This document shows positions 54,100-64,000 of a stretch of DNA of 64,000 nucleotides, piece by piece. Both the position numbers and the translations under genes were made by a program. This DNA is from Alitta virens (taxonomy: Eukaryota > Annelida > Polychaeta > Phyllodocida > Nereididae). Below the pieces are notes generated by a model. It was given only the letters and a program-made list of their open reading frames with translations, was not told where the DNA came from and did no database searches. How positions within the stretch are numbered: position 1 is the stretch's first letter; each line of letters begins with the position of its first letter. The stretch is from contig OW028584.1 of assembly GCA_932294295.1 (NCBI GenBank), positions 32,497,969 to 32,561,968 of the forward strand. The letters are read 5' to 3'.

Positions 54100-54358
54100 T
54101 GCTGAACTCGCATGCATGGGTTCAAGCCCAGCCACGGCACGAAGACTTCCTTACACTGCTGCTTCACTACACCCAGGTGCAAATGGGTACTTAGCTTTAG
54201 GCAAATATGGCGATTGTGGCGTGTTTAGTCTGGGTGCACTGGCGACGGCTGCCCGTCTGTATACTCCCCGGGGAGTTGAGAAAGGCTCATGCTTGAACAG
54301 GCCTACCAAAGGTTTAATTGTTAAGTCAGTTGAGACTGCTTCAGTGGTGTAATGCACT
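54100..54358 (+). mobile_element. Second SINE-like element
   Basis: GGTTCAAGCCC (54,119-54,129) fits a polymerase III B-box and the sequence before it (CGCATGCATG) could be the remnant of a tRNA-like head. The body has CACCCAGGTGCAAATGGGTAC and CTCCCCGGGGAGTTGAGAAA, motifs typical of tRNA-derived SINE bodies in marine animals. No clear target duplication. Different from the family at 4-15 kb. Confidence 0.5.
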
Positions 54359-54399
54359 ATAAAAAAATACATTTGCATTTACAATACAATTATTCAGAT

Positions 54400-56161
54400 C
54401 ACTCAATTAATCAGTTTGCCTAATTAATTAACACGTGCTACTTTCACTTCTGGCCTAATTAATCAATCCGTGCTCCCTCCAAGTTTGGCCTAATTAATTA
54501 ACCAGTGCTACTTTCACTTCTGGCCTAATTATTCAATCCGTGCTCCTTCCAGGTTTGGCCTAATTAATTAACCAGTGCTACTTTCAATTTTGGCCTTATT
54601 AATCAATCCGTGCTATGTCCAGGTTTGGCCTTATTAATTACCCAGTGCTACTTTCAATTTTGGCCAAATTAATCAATCAGTGCTCCTTCCAGGTTTGGCT
54701 TAATTAATTAACCAGTGCTACTTTCACTTCTGGCCTAATTAATCAATCCGTGCTCCTTCGGGTTTGGCCTAATTAATTAACCAGTGCTACTTTCAATTTT
54801 GGCCTAATTAATCAATCAGTGCTCCTTCCAGGTTTGGCCTAATTAATTAACCAGTGCTACTTTCAATTTTGGCCAAATTAATCAATCAGTGCTCCTTCCA
54901 GGTTTGGCCTAATTAATTAACCAGTGCTACTTTCAATTTTGGCCTAATTAATCAATCAGTGCTCCTTCCAGGTTTGGCCTAATTAATTAACCAGTGCTAC
55001 TTTCAATTTTGGCCTAATTAATCAATCCGTGCTCCTTCCAGGTTTGGCCTAATTAATTAACCAGTGCTACTTTCAATTTTGGCCTAATTAATCAATCCGT
55101 GCTCCTTCCAGGTTTGGCCTAATTAATTAACCAGTGCTACTTTCACTTCTGGCCTAATTAATCAATCCGTGCTCCTTCCAGGTTTGGCCTAATTAATTAA
55201 CCAGTCCTACTTTCAATTTTGGCCTAATTAATCAATCAGTGCTCCTTCCAGGTTTGGCCTAATTAATTAACCAGTGCTACTTTCACTTCTAGCCTAATTA
55301 ATCAATCGATGCTCCTTCCAGGTTTGGCCTAATTAATTAACCAGTGCTACTTTCAATTTTGGCCTTATTAATCAATCCGTGCTCCTTCCAGGTTTGGCCT
55401 TATTAATTACCCAGTGCTACTTTCAATTTTGGCCAAATTAATCAATCAGTGCTCCTTCCAGGTTTGGCCTAATTAATTACCCAGTGCTACTTTCAATTTT
55501 GGCCAAATTAATCAATCAGTTCTTCTTCCAGGTTTGGCCTAATTAATTAACCAGTGATACTTTCAATTTTGGCCTAATTAATCAATCAGTGCTCCTTCCA
55601 GGTTTGGCCTAATTAATTACCCAGTGCTAATTTCAATTTTGGCCAAATTAATCAATCAGTGCTCCTTCCAGGTTTGGCCTAATTAATTAACCAGTGCTAC
55701 TTTCACTTCTGGCCTAATTAATCAATCCGTGCTCCTTCCAGGTTTGGCCTAATTAATTAACCAGTGCTACTTTCACTTCTGGCCTAATTAATCAATCCGT
55801 GCTCCTTCCAGGTTTGGCCTAATTAATTAACCAGTGCTACTTTCACTTCTGGCCTAATTAATCAATCAGTGCTCCTTCCAGGTTTGGCCTAATTAATTAA
55901 CCAGTGCTACTTTCAATTTTGGCCTAATTAATCAATCCGTGCTCCTTCCAGGTTTGGCCTAATTAATTAACCAGTGCTACTTTCAATTTTGGCCTAATTA
56001 ATCAATCAGTGCTCCTTCCAGGTTTGGCCTAATTAATTAACCAGTGCTACTTTCAATTTTGGCCTAATTAATCAATCCGTGCTCCTTCCAGATTTGGCCT
56101 AATTAATTAACCAGTGCTACTTTCAATTTTGGCCTAATTAATCAATCAGTTCTCCTTCCAG
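54400..56161. repeat. 70-bp dimeric satellite, about 25 copies
   Basis: The 70-bp period is made of two 35-bp half units, both starting TTGGCCTAATTAAT: one continues TAACCAGTGCTACTTTCAATT, the other CAATCAGTGCTCCTTCCAGGT. The dimer is regular throughout, with a few variants (TTCACTTCT for TTCAATTTT, CCGTG for CAGTG). Each dimer has CTCCTTCCAG, a 3'-splice-like motif, and the last one abuts the exon at 56,162. The first about 150 bp are more degenerate. Confidence 0.95.
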
Positions 56162-56317
56162 GTTTGGCCTACCATGAAGAGATGAAAACCATTTTGGATC
56201 TAAAGAGAGGCTTCATCACATTGGTCGAAAGTTCTGAGCCATTTGTCCTGAAAGCCTTTGCAAGGTGGTTGGATGTGAAACTGGCAGAGTTCAAAGTTTA
56301 TGGTTGTTTCCATAAGA
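56162..56317 (+). CDS. Predicted second coding exon of an unrecognised gene
   Basis: The acceptor is CTCCTTCCAG in the last satellite unit. The frame (GLAYHEEMKTILDLKRGF, then LVESSEPFVLKAFARW, DVKLAEFKVYGCFHK) has balanced amino acid use unlike the surrounding repeats. It ends at donor CATAAGA|GTAAGTA (56,317/56,318), phase 1. Joined to the exon at 53,732 it gives about 62 residues and must continue downstream, but I found no further exon. Helical-looking; no family recognised. Confidence 0.55.
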
Positions 56318-56419
56318 GTAAGTACATATATATTATATATGTATTATAAAAAATATATTAATATACCCTGTTTAAATAAAGGTATCTCTGACTTCGGCTA
56401 TAAAGACGAAGAATTCTCA

Positions 56420-56745
56420 AATGCAAGTATGACCTACAATTTATTGGCGTAAAAATATCACAGAATCAGAATTTATCGAAATAGCCAAGGAATGTCTAAG
56501 TACTTCTAAAAATACCATTGTGGGATTAATTTACAGGCCACCTGGAAAATACCTTGTGCCCTTTCTCTCACTTTTGAATACTATACTTGGTAAAATTTCT
56601 TAGGACAAGAATATTTATATTATGGGAGACTTTAATATTAATCTCTTCAAAAGTGAGAGAAAAGTCACAAGGTCTGTTCCAGGGGGCCTGTAAATTATTC
56701 CCACAATGGTATTTTTAGAAGTACTTAGACTTTCCTTGGATATTT
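56420..56745. mobile_element. Non-LTR endonuclease fragment with a 67-bp inverted duplication
   Basis: The plus strand reads TIVGLIYRPPG (about 56,515-56,547) and, after a stop, IYIMGDFNINLF, both typical of the APE-type endonuclease of non-LTR elements. The block 56,479-56,545 recurs inverted at 56,679-56,745 with few changes, so the RPPG motif is also present on the minus strand. This could come from 5' inversion during target-primed insertion (twin priming). Dead. Confidence 0.7.
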
Positions 56746-56888
56746 TATAAAAAAAAATACTTGAAGATCTGTTCTTTTAATGTAATTAAGGTGCTTAGCA
56801 ATCAAACAGGTAGTCCCTCCCCCTGGTCTGTTAAACCTATAGGCATTTTCACTACAATAGCCATTTATACTGCAGTTATCTATGGTAA

Positions 56889-57233
56889 AGTTGCAATGTC
56901 TGTCAAATTTGCAATTTTCTAAGTTGAAAAGTACCTTTATTAATCAAGGCACACTAAATTTGTGTGAATTAATGATTTTATAAGACATTAATTATTTACA
57001 AATAAATTATACATTGAGATAAAGTCCAGACCAAAACATTGGAAACACAATGGAAATGACATCATCACCGTTGTTCAGTATTGTGATGTCATCACTGGGT
57101 TTGTTTACATATTAGTTTTTTATGGCATGAAAAACTCATATTTATATTATTTATGGTGAAAAATATCATAAGACAAGAAAGCAGTATTGATTTATATCAA
57201 TTTTAATGTGCAAATTTGACAGACCGTGCACCT
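56889..57233. mobile_element. MITE with TTAA-type flank, inside a non-LTR fragment
   Basis: The left end AGTTGCAATGTCTGTCAAAT and the right end (reverse complement AGGTGCACGGTCTGTCAAAT) form a TIR of about 28 bp. TTAA follows at 57,234-57,237, and GTAA (one change from TTAA) precedes at 56,885-56,888. TTAA targets are used by piggyBac and Kolobok families. The minus-strand retroelement sequence resumes right after it. Confidence 0.65.
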
Positions 57234-57560
57234 TTAAAATCATTTAGCCAGGTTTCTGTTAATTGAATTATGAAGAATTCATGGGATAGAAGGCTAAGAT
57301 AGGTCCTAAATTCACCAATATTTGTTGCACTTCTGATATTTAGGCAAATAATTGAAAAACATTGTTCTGGGTCTTTGCAGTGCAACACGTGTCATTAAAA
57401 TTGGCTTCACTGAAATATTTACGGCAGCCCATGTTTTCCAGACCGGTGTAATTTTAGAAAGTATTGCAAATCAGCATTGAGACTTAATAAATTGACGCCA
57501 GTGGGTATATCTTCCGGTAATTCAAAGGGATTTAAAGTCAAATCATTCAAAATTGGTGAG
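57200..57560 (-). mobile_element. 5' endonuclease part of a non-LTR retrotransposon
   Basis: The minus-strand frame has LNPFELPEDIPTG (about 57,535-57,497) and then FSIICLNIRSATN, FRTYLSLLSHEFFIIQLTETW, the start of an APE endonuclease (N-I-R-S and T-E-T-W motifs, quoted in parts). The frame is broken between them. This layout is known from Jockey/CR1-like elements. It is interrupted by the MITE at 56,889-57,233, beyond which the minus-strand RPPG piece lies at about 56,745-56,680. Confidence 0.7.
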
Positions 57561-57564
57561 TCAG

Positions 57565-57958
57565 TATCATTTGTGTTTTAAAGGGAATATGTCTTGCACA
57601 CAATTAGTACAAATTCAGAATTTAGATTTCTTTCAGTATAAAAGTGTCAGTGTGACTGAAATTAGGCAAACATTGAATATGCGTATGATCCAACATTACT
57701 CATCCATTACATAACCAACATGTCCTAGCCATGCATGTCTTATCTTCTCGTGTAAAAAACGTTTTTGGTGCAAACAATGCATAACTCCTCAACTTTTTTC
57801 AAATACCTTTAGGTGTATTTTATGAAAATAAATGAAATTTTGCAAGGCAATACAAAATATAAAATAGAGAATAAGAAAATACCAGTTCTAAGAAACAAGT
57901 TACATAAAAGAAACAATCAGACCGAACTGGAAAATATGTAGTTATTATTATAAGAGGT

Positions 57959-57993
<35 letters not shown>

Positions 57994-58035
57994 TTTATTG
58001 ACCGCAGGGCATCAAATAGATACATGTGTCATAAA

Positions 58036-58069
<34 letters not shown>

Positions 58070-58155
58070 TGTCTACGCTGTGAGAATAATTAATAATTAA
58101 TAATCACCTATTGTGATGACCATAGAAATGGAATCAAATTGCTGTTTGTACATAA
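57565..58155. other. Intergenic with (AT)n and poly-A
   Basis: (TA)n at 57,964-57,989 and 58,051-58,070, with a poly-A run of about 20 at 58,034-58,053. Nothing else recognised. Confidence 0.5.
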
Positions 58156-58161
58156 TGTTAA

Positions 58162-58721
58162 AGTTGCATTGTCACTCAATATGACCAAAATCGGTTGCAT
58201 TCATTTCATTGTCTTCTATAAAACTGATTGAATGTCATCAGGGCCTTGGTAGGTTCACTATATCTTTATAAAATTAATAAACATACCCTATCATTTAATT
58301 TTTCATGCCATCAAAAGTTGCCGATTTGTTTACATATCAAGTGCTTATATGGCCACTGAAATATAAATAATGTCATTAGCATCGTCGGTTTGTGATGTAT
58401 TTTACATTCTGTGCCTTTAATTTTCGTCCGATTTTCAAAATTCCAAGTTTATTATACAAATAAATGTGTAGGTGTTTCGTTTTTGGAATGAATTGAAACA
58501 ACTCTGACCTCAATTTTTCATAAAATGACTGTGAAATCACAAATCGGCGACGCTCTCCATCCCGTTGCAAGCTAAAATGTAAACAAAGTTGATGTAATAA
58601 ACGGCAATAATTTCTAATTTAGCATCTAGATAGATTGGGTTTGTCGAATTCATCAGTAAGAAACATTTTCTTTCATTTGGACTGCTTTTTTTGGGTACAA
58701 AAACCGTTGGACAATGCAGCT
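58162..58721. mobile_element. TTAA-flanked MITE, 560 bp
   Basis: Ends AGTTGCATTGTC and (reverse complement) AGCTGCATTGTC, flanked by TTAA at 58,158-58,161 and 58,722-58,725. Similar termini to 56,889-57,233 (AG-TGCA--GTC), so one family or sister families. No transposase; ORFs inside lack signatures. Kolobok/piggyBac-like by target site. Confidence 0.7.
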
Positions 58722-58729
58722 TTAAAATT

Positions 58730-60215
58730 GTTTTAAAAAAAGGATCCACTCTGACACAGTTCAGTATTGACAAACTTACTAGCGAAAGCAAAATAAAAGA
58801 TAATAAATCATATGTGCACACTTTGACAATTAGAAGCAAGTTCGCGTAATAAAATGTAGGGATATGTCCATTATCAAATGTGGTATCAGCTTTGACACAC
58901 TGACCTGGTAATTACCTATTTATATCCCACACTTGGCTGTGTTCCTAATAGATTCAGATTCAGATTCTTTTTATTTTGCCAAACAAAAAAATATTTACAA
59001 TTTATTTTCATATTTTCATTTATAAACATTTGTTTCGCAAGGAGACCTCACAAAGATAAATATATTTTATCGCTAGCGTGAGGCCACCTGGAGAGATCTA
59101 TTAATATTACATAGTGAACATTAAATCAAACACAATATGGAAATTACTCTCATCAGTAGTAGTCTCATCAACGTTACACATCTCAAGTTAAAGAATATAT
59201 TGTTGAAAAGTATTATGAAGAAGCAGTAGGATGAACATTTATACATACCTATATAGCAATTTTCAATACTGCAGTCTGCGGAATAAAATGCTGCAGTGCT
59301 ATTTTTCACATATTTCTTAAATTCATCTAAACTATGTGTTTCTAGTTTTTCTCTGTACTAGAAAACTTATTAGGAAAAGCCCATGTGGTATTTATTGTGT
59401 TCCACCTTCAGGATGAGTTTCACTGGGACCCCAGCTAAGCCAATTATACACTATCCATGAAACAGACAGGTTTAAACATGTTCTGCTCAAGTTTGCTAAC
59501 AGTTGCTTTTTAATATCTCGTTTTTCCATATTTTTTACCGTCGAACCAGTCTGTTGAACTCAAACAATTAGGCATTTACAAATATTTGACATGGAGACCA
59601 AATACGCAGTGGCGGCACTGAGGAATTCGGTCGCACAAAGGCATGGTTTCTGACTAAGTTATGCACTATTTTCACATTAAAGTAAAATTAATGTATCTTT
59701 CTGAATCAATAAGACATAGTTTATATGAAACAAAACATCATAGAAAAGGTTTATTTTTCTAAAAAGCCTTCTAAGTTGTGATGGGGAGGACGTTGTGACA
59801 TCTGTCCGTTTGCTTGGTTCTCTGCTGTGATTGGCTGTTGAGGTTTTATGAATATTCATAAGATTTTTGATCCTCACTGTTTGTGTAGGAAATCAATATG
59901 AAAAGTACAAGAATTTGGTAAAAAATATTCTTAATTTCTAAGATTTGCTAAAAATAAAAGAAAATATCCATGGAAGAGTGGGATATATATAAAACCCAAC
60001 CACAGTGGTGAATCAGCTCATTGAAACCCATTTGTGAGCTGTCTGGCTACGGAACTCACTCTGATCTGCTAACAGAAAAAAGTTTCCATGGATTTTTACG
60101 GGTTTTGAGTGTCAATCTAAACAATGGGACAGGCGCCTATGCATTGTATACACATCTATAGTATCTTAGCCGGAGCCCATAACTTTTAAGCAAATAAGAC
60201 TAGTATCCATTTCAA
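58730..60215. other. Intergenic, nothing recognised
   Basis: AT-rich; short ORFs without signatures. Confidence 0.45.
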
Positions 60216-60222
60216 TTAGACA

Positions 60223-60738
60223 ATGAATTTAAAACAGACAAGTAAAGAAATTGTCTCAGAGAACATCATATATATAATCATTTCTGTTAGCACAGTCCAA
60301 CATAATAAATCACTTACAAGTAGACAGATAGGTGAAGCCAGTTCCTTCCTTATTGAATATGTAAAATACTTCGATTTTCTGGGCATTATTATTGATTCCT
60401 CCCTAAACTGGAATGAACATTTAAGTAAGATTAGAAATAAGGTATCTAAAACGAATGGTAACCTCTTTAGACTAAAAAGATATTTACCATTGCATGTATT
60501 AAAAACAATTTATAGTACTCTTATCATGCCTCATTTAACTTACGGCATCTTATTATTGGGTCCAAAGTGTGACAAAATATTTAAATCACAGAAGAAAGCC
60601 TTACGAAATATAACCAACAATATGTATAATGCACCTAATGGTCCTCTTTTTGTCCAGCTAAATCTCTTAAAAATAACAGATATCCAGGCATTACAAGAAC
60701 TGAACAAATTTATGAATGGCTCTCTACCGGAGTATTAA
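60223..60738 (+). pseudogene. Non-LTR reverse transcriptase C-terminal fragment
   Basis: 171 codons with YFDFLGIIIDSSLNWNEHL (about residue 49), IRNKVSKTNGNLFRLKRYLP and IYSTLIMPHLTYGILLLG, the thumb-side region that follows the catalytic domain in Jockey/CR1-type RTs. The catalytic YxDD block upstream is missing. It ends at a stop, followed by an AT-rich 3' region. It could be the 3' partner of the 5' pieces at 56.4-57.6 kb, but strand differs from most of them. Confidence 0.7.
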
Positions 60739-60739
60739 A

Positions 60740-61085
60740 AATGCCATTATATAAAGCAAAAAGCGACCTCTAGATATGCAATAAGAAATGAGATGAAATA
60801 TGAGTTACTAAGAGTGGAGCATGAATAAGCCAAACAGGACTGCTGTTATAGAATTATTAAAATATTATATATAATTTTTATTGACAGTATTATGTCAAAA
60901 ATGAAATATTTATCGCAAACATCATTACAATAAAATTCAACAGAAAATTTTGCAAAATATGAGTACACTGTACATTTTAAAATAAAATAAATAGAAACTC
61001 ATCAAAAGAAGAGAAGAAATAAATATACATTTAGCAATGGTTCCAGCCACCAAGTGAAAGTTATGTACATAGATGATTATAGTTG
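60740..61085. other. 3' flank of the RT fragment, nothing else recognised
   Basis: AT-rich, with AATAAA-like motifs; it may include the retroelement 3' UTR (60,740-60,990). Confidence 0.4.
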
Positions 61086-61443
61086 TGTTGGAATGAAGGA
61101 CTGACCAGTTGATACTTAGATCACTTTATTAGATCTTTCCATGGTTTCAATTCTGACCAGACATGGCCTTCATCCAACAATTAGATTAATTCACAACATG
61201 GATTCAGATATGTAAATCAGTTGAAGACAAATAAGATCAGATCAGAGATAAAACAACTTCACAGTACAGGAGGTATCATTCGAATTGCCCAGCACACAAA
61301 TAAATAGCAATACTTCAGGTAGACGGTGCTGCCCCTAGTGGTACAACTACTGCCCTGCCACCTTGTGGGAATAACACTGCTTTTACTGCTACCTTGTGTT
61401 AATGCAATACATTAATTTAAAATAACATACTCATTCCAATACA
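61086..61443 (-). repeat. Candidate 3' LTR of the BEL/Pao element
   Basis: On the minus strand the interval starts TGTATTGGAATGAG and ends ATTCCAACA, with TG...CA-like edges carrying an inverted TTGGAATGA. It lies about 200 bp beyond the last BEL coding part. I do not see a convincing polypurine tract before it, and the 5' LTR is outside the window, so this is tentative. Confidence 0.35.
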
Positions 61444-61639
61444 CCGGAGGGATACATGTTGCTTTAATTACAATTATCAGCAATAGTACACAGTGCACCC
61501 CTTACAAGCAATACATTAAATAAATATGTATAAATTGTAAATGCAGTAAGTAAAATTGATTAAAATCTATACAGTTTAAGAATAATTGATTCATACAGTT
61601 TACTCAATTTGGTAATTATACAATATAACCACAATGAAT

Positions 61640-62116
61640 TCAATTTTGTTGATCAACAGGAACCAACAATGCTAATTTATGTACACTTCTGGTAACTTCA
61701 GTGTCTGGAACACCAGAATACTTGTCAAACCTTTCCCCAACTTTAAAATTCTTGTAGATTACAGTCACCTTTCTCACTTTGCCATCTTTGCCAGGGAAAA
61801 CTTTGTTGACCTTTGCAACCTTGTATTGACCTCTAAGAGAATTTTTGTCTGCTATTATGACTACATCTTCTGGTTTTAAATTTCTAGTTGCAATGTGCCA
61901 TTTTCTTTGTATAACTAAGGCAGGGGCACATAGCTCACACCACTTTTGCCAAAATAAATTGGAGATTTCCTGCACAAGATTGAATTTGTTTAACAGCTGA
62001 GTGTTGGGTTGCCAACCCCCAGGATTTTGTGCAGTAGCTCGTCCCATAAGCAGACAATTGGGTGTGAGTACACTAATTTCTGCGTCTACACTTGGCAATA
62101 GACAGGAGTCTAGCAA
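61640..62116 (-). pseudogene. BEL/Pao C-terminal domain (DUF5641-like)
   Basis: 158 codons with CELCAPALVIQRKWH and LKPEDVVIIADKNSLRGQYK, then VNKVFPGKDGKVRKVTVIYKN, the C-terminal domain that follows integrase in BEL/Pao polyproteins (quoted in parts). It starts right where the RNase H part ends, so the integrase zinc finger and catalytic core (over 1 kb in a complete element) have been deleted. Confidence 0.8.
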
Positions 62117-64000
62117 TCACCCAGTACACTGTCCTTACACTTCCAAACCTAGCATAATCAATGGGAAACCGATCATCTGAACGACGAACCACAGACACAC
62201 ATGCCAACTTCTTTTCTCCTGGCAAACTGACATCTTGCTGCAAACCGAACTTCAGTCCCCATTCATCAACTTCTCTATATAGGATACTGGAACCTAGCCA
62301 CCACTCAGAACTATCACTCAACTCATCAGGATATTTGCCACGTGTGAGCCAGTCAGCAGTATTCTTCTTACCTGCTAACCATGCCCATTCAGACATGTCG
62401 CCATTTGTGGATATCTGTATTTCAACTATTCTAACGCCCTCAAACACTTTGAATCGTGTACTAGTTTTGTTGAGCATGTTAAGTACAGTTTCAGAATCCA
62501 CCAATTGCAATACCCTTTCAAACTCAAAGCGAGACACCTTTTCAATCACCTTACGACCACGGGCCGAAAGAACAGCGGCATTTAACTCAATTTGTGGAGT
62601 GCTCAACTTTCTTATCGGGGCGATTCTGCTCTTTGCCATGATAAGTCGACACCAGTACCCACCATCACTCAGCTTCCAGCGTATGTAAGCTGCAAAGCCA
62701 TAGGCGAGGTCACTAGCATCAGACATTAAGATGAGCCATGGCTTACCAACAGCATCCTTGGGATGTAGCTTTCTGTCATAAGCAATGCTATTCAAGTGAA
62801 ACAACTTCGTAAAGAACAAAATCCATTTTCTATACATTTCAGGAGACAATGGATCATCCCACTCATGTTTTACAGTCCAGGTATCTCTCAGATACAACTT
62901 GGCAATCATGGTGATAGGACTCAATAACCCCAGAGGATCGAAAATGGACATCACTTGTTCGAGAACAGAGCGACGAGTAAGAGTTAAGGGGAATGCTTCA
63001 GGTATCTCACTGCTTGTAAGATTAGCACCAGTTCTCTCTCCTCGCCTCTTTGGGGAGAAATTGACAACAGGGTTGAAAATAATAACATCATTTTGTGAAT
63101 CCCAGTCAACACCCAATACTCTAGTCACATTTCCAGCACTTTTTAGCCAAGACCCAGTTTCTGAATCCCCACTAAACAACCAACACTTGATTTGAAAACC
63201 GCCACAGTTGAGGATTTGCTCTGTTTTTCGAACAGTGCATTCTGCTGAAACTCTGTCTGGAAAGGAATCTACAACGTCATCAACATAAGTGGACTTTACA
63301 ATCATGTGAACTGCTTCAAGGGACCCACTACCAAACATTTCTGCAGTTTTGTAGAGTGCCTCCGTGCAAATTGCAGGAGCAGGCGTGTCCCCCCATATTG
63401 ACACGAAGCATGATATACACATCAGGTTCATGTAAAGAATCCAAATCTCGCCAAAGGAAGCGATGGCAATGTTGTTCCAGGGGCTCTAACCTTACAGAGT
63501 GAAACATTTTGCGAATGTCTCCCACCACAGCCACTGGTTCTTACCTCCAGCGCAACAACAGTCCCAGAAGGTTATTCATATAACCATCAGGCCCCTTGGC
63601 TAAAGTGCTGTTTAATGAGACTCCATAACAGTTTTGGCTTGAGTTGAAGACAATACGCACAGGAGTGGATTGGGATTTGGGATTACTTACAGCTAAGTGG
63701 CTTATGTAAAACCTAGGTCCCTCCCAAGATTTTAACTCTTCAGATGATAATTTACGAGCTACACCTCTCTGCAACATGTCATCAATTTGCTCTTTATACT
63801 TGATTGACCATTGAGGATCTTTGCTCAAGGCTCTCTCAGTGTTACGCAATGTAGAAAGTGCAACATTATAATTGTTTGGCAATTGCCCAGGGTCAACCAG
63901 CCAAGGATAACTTGTGTACCAGCAACTTTCTCGTTCACAGTACTTCAAGTTGTCCCTTATCAGTTTTAGCTCTTGCTCTTCTCTGAATGAGTAAGTGTGA
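62073..64000 (-). pseudogene. BEL/Pao retrotransposon pol: RT and RNase H, broken and cut by window end
   Basis: The minus strand is open from the window edge to 63,541 with RT N-terminal motifs (SYPWLVDP, RIVFNSSQNCYGVSLN, KGPDGYMNNLL). An in-frame TAA at about 63,541 follows. The frame then continues (VGDIRKMFHSVRL, HRFLWRDLD) and slips near 63,390. The third segment, to 62,073, holds the catalytic STYVDDVVDSF motif, the BEL-specific linker (VLGVDWDS, FDPLGLLSPITM) and RNase H motifs (LMSDASDLAYG, PQIELNAAVL). Gag and protease would lie beyond the window. Two disruptions plus loss of integrase show a dead copy. Confidence 0.88.

Noticed and set aside
54400..56161. CRISPR-like repeat array
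   Set aside because: No unique spacers: the whole 70 bp repeats, half units are related, and the genome is eukaryotic.
58376..58839. Two minus-strand ORFs at 58.4-58.8 kb
   Set aside because: They fall largely within a TTAA-flanked MITE and show no protein family features.

Overview
The window is animal nuclear DNA. It is AT-rich and gene-poor, with spliced genes, microsatellites, tRNA-derived SINEs, and BEL/Pao, Tc1, hAT-type and non-LTR elements. The repertoire (a Polinton, SINEs, many foldback MITEs, a GT61 glycosyltransferase) fits a marine invertebrate such as an echinoderm, hemichordate, lancelet or mollusc; the species cannot be fixed from this sequence.

Layout. 0-1.4 kb: a broken Tc1-like transposon beside a 109-bp-arm hairpin. 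2.1-2.5 kb: TAGA/TAGG microsatellite. 4.5-9.3 kb: a host gene for a GT61-family glycosyltransferase, two phase-compatible exons whose intron holds a hairpin element, a MITE and a decayed non-LTR retrotransposon. 9.8-16 kb: a clean hAT-type MITE with 8-bp target duplication, SINE copies with target duplications, and two direct repeats around a gag-like zinc knuckle. 17.7-18.8 kb: a 23-bp minisatellite with higher-order structure. 22.4-23.0 kb: GATAA-type repeats. 23,148-44,486: a 21.3-kb Polinton/Maverick. 49.4-52.65 kb: a 3.25-kb foldback DNA transposon. 53.7-56.3 kb: two exons of an unrecognised host gene whose intron is largely a 70-bp satellite. 56.4-61 kb: non-LTR and MITE debris. 61.1 kb to the end: a decayed BEL/Pao retrotransposon on the minus strand.

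The Polinton is the main object. It has terminal inverted repeats and a 6-bp target duplication (AATATA). On the minus strand it carries a compact, partly overlapping gene block: A32-like packaging ATPase, a small Polinton-type protein, a broken basic/acidic ORF, DDE integrase with a chromodomain-like end, penton-type minor capsid protein, a small basic protein, double-jelly-roll major capsid protein and adenain-type protease. A protein-primed family-B DNA polymerase lies on the plus strand. Accessory genes are a signal-peptide membrane protein, an acidic ORF, a 408-aa ORF and a small TM protein near the right end. Together these give self-synthesis (PolB), insertion (integrase) and virion assembly (MCP, penton, ATPase, protease). 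This copy appears inactive: PolB has a frame break, another ORF has in-frame stops, and a 5'-truncated non-LTR element sits in its left arm. The most unusual feature is an apparent spliced N-terminal extension of PolB of roughly 670 residues, with Ala/Pro repeats, an acidic tract, an SV40-type nuclear localisation signal and Lys/Glu-rich repeats.
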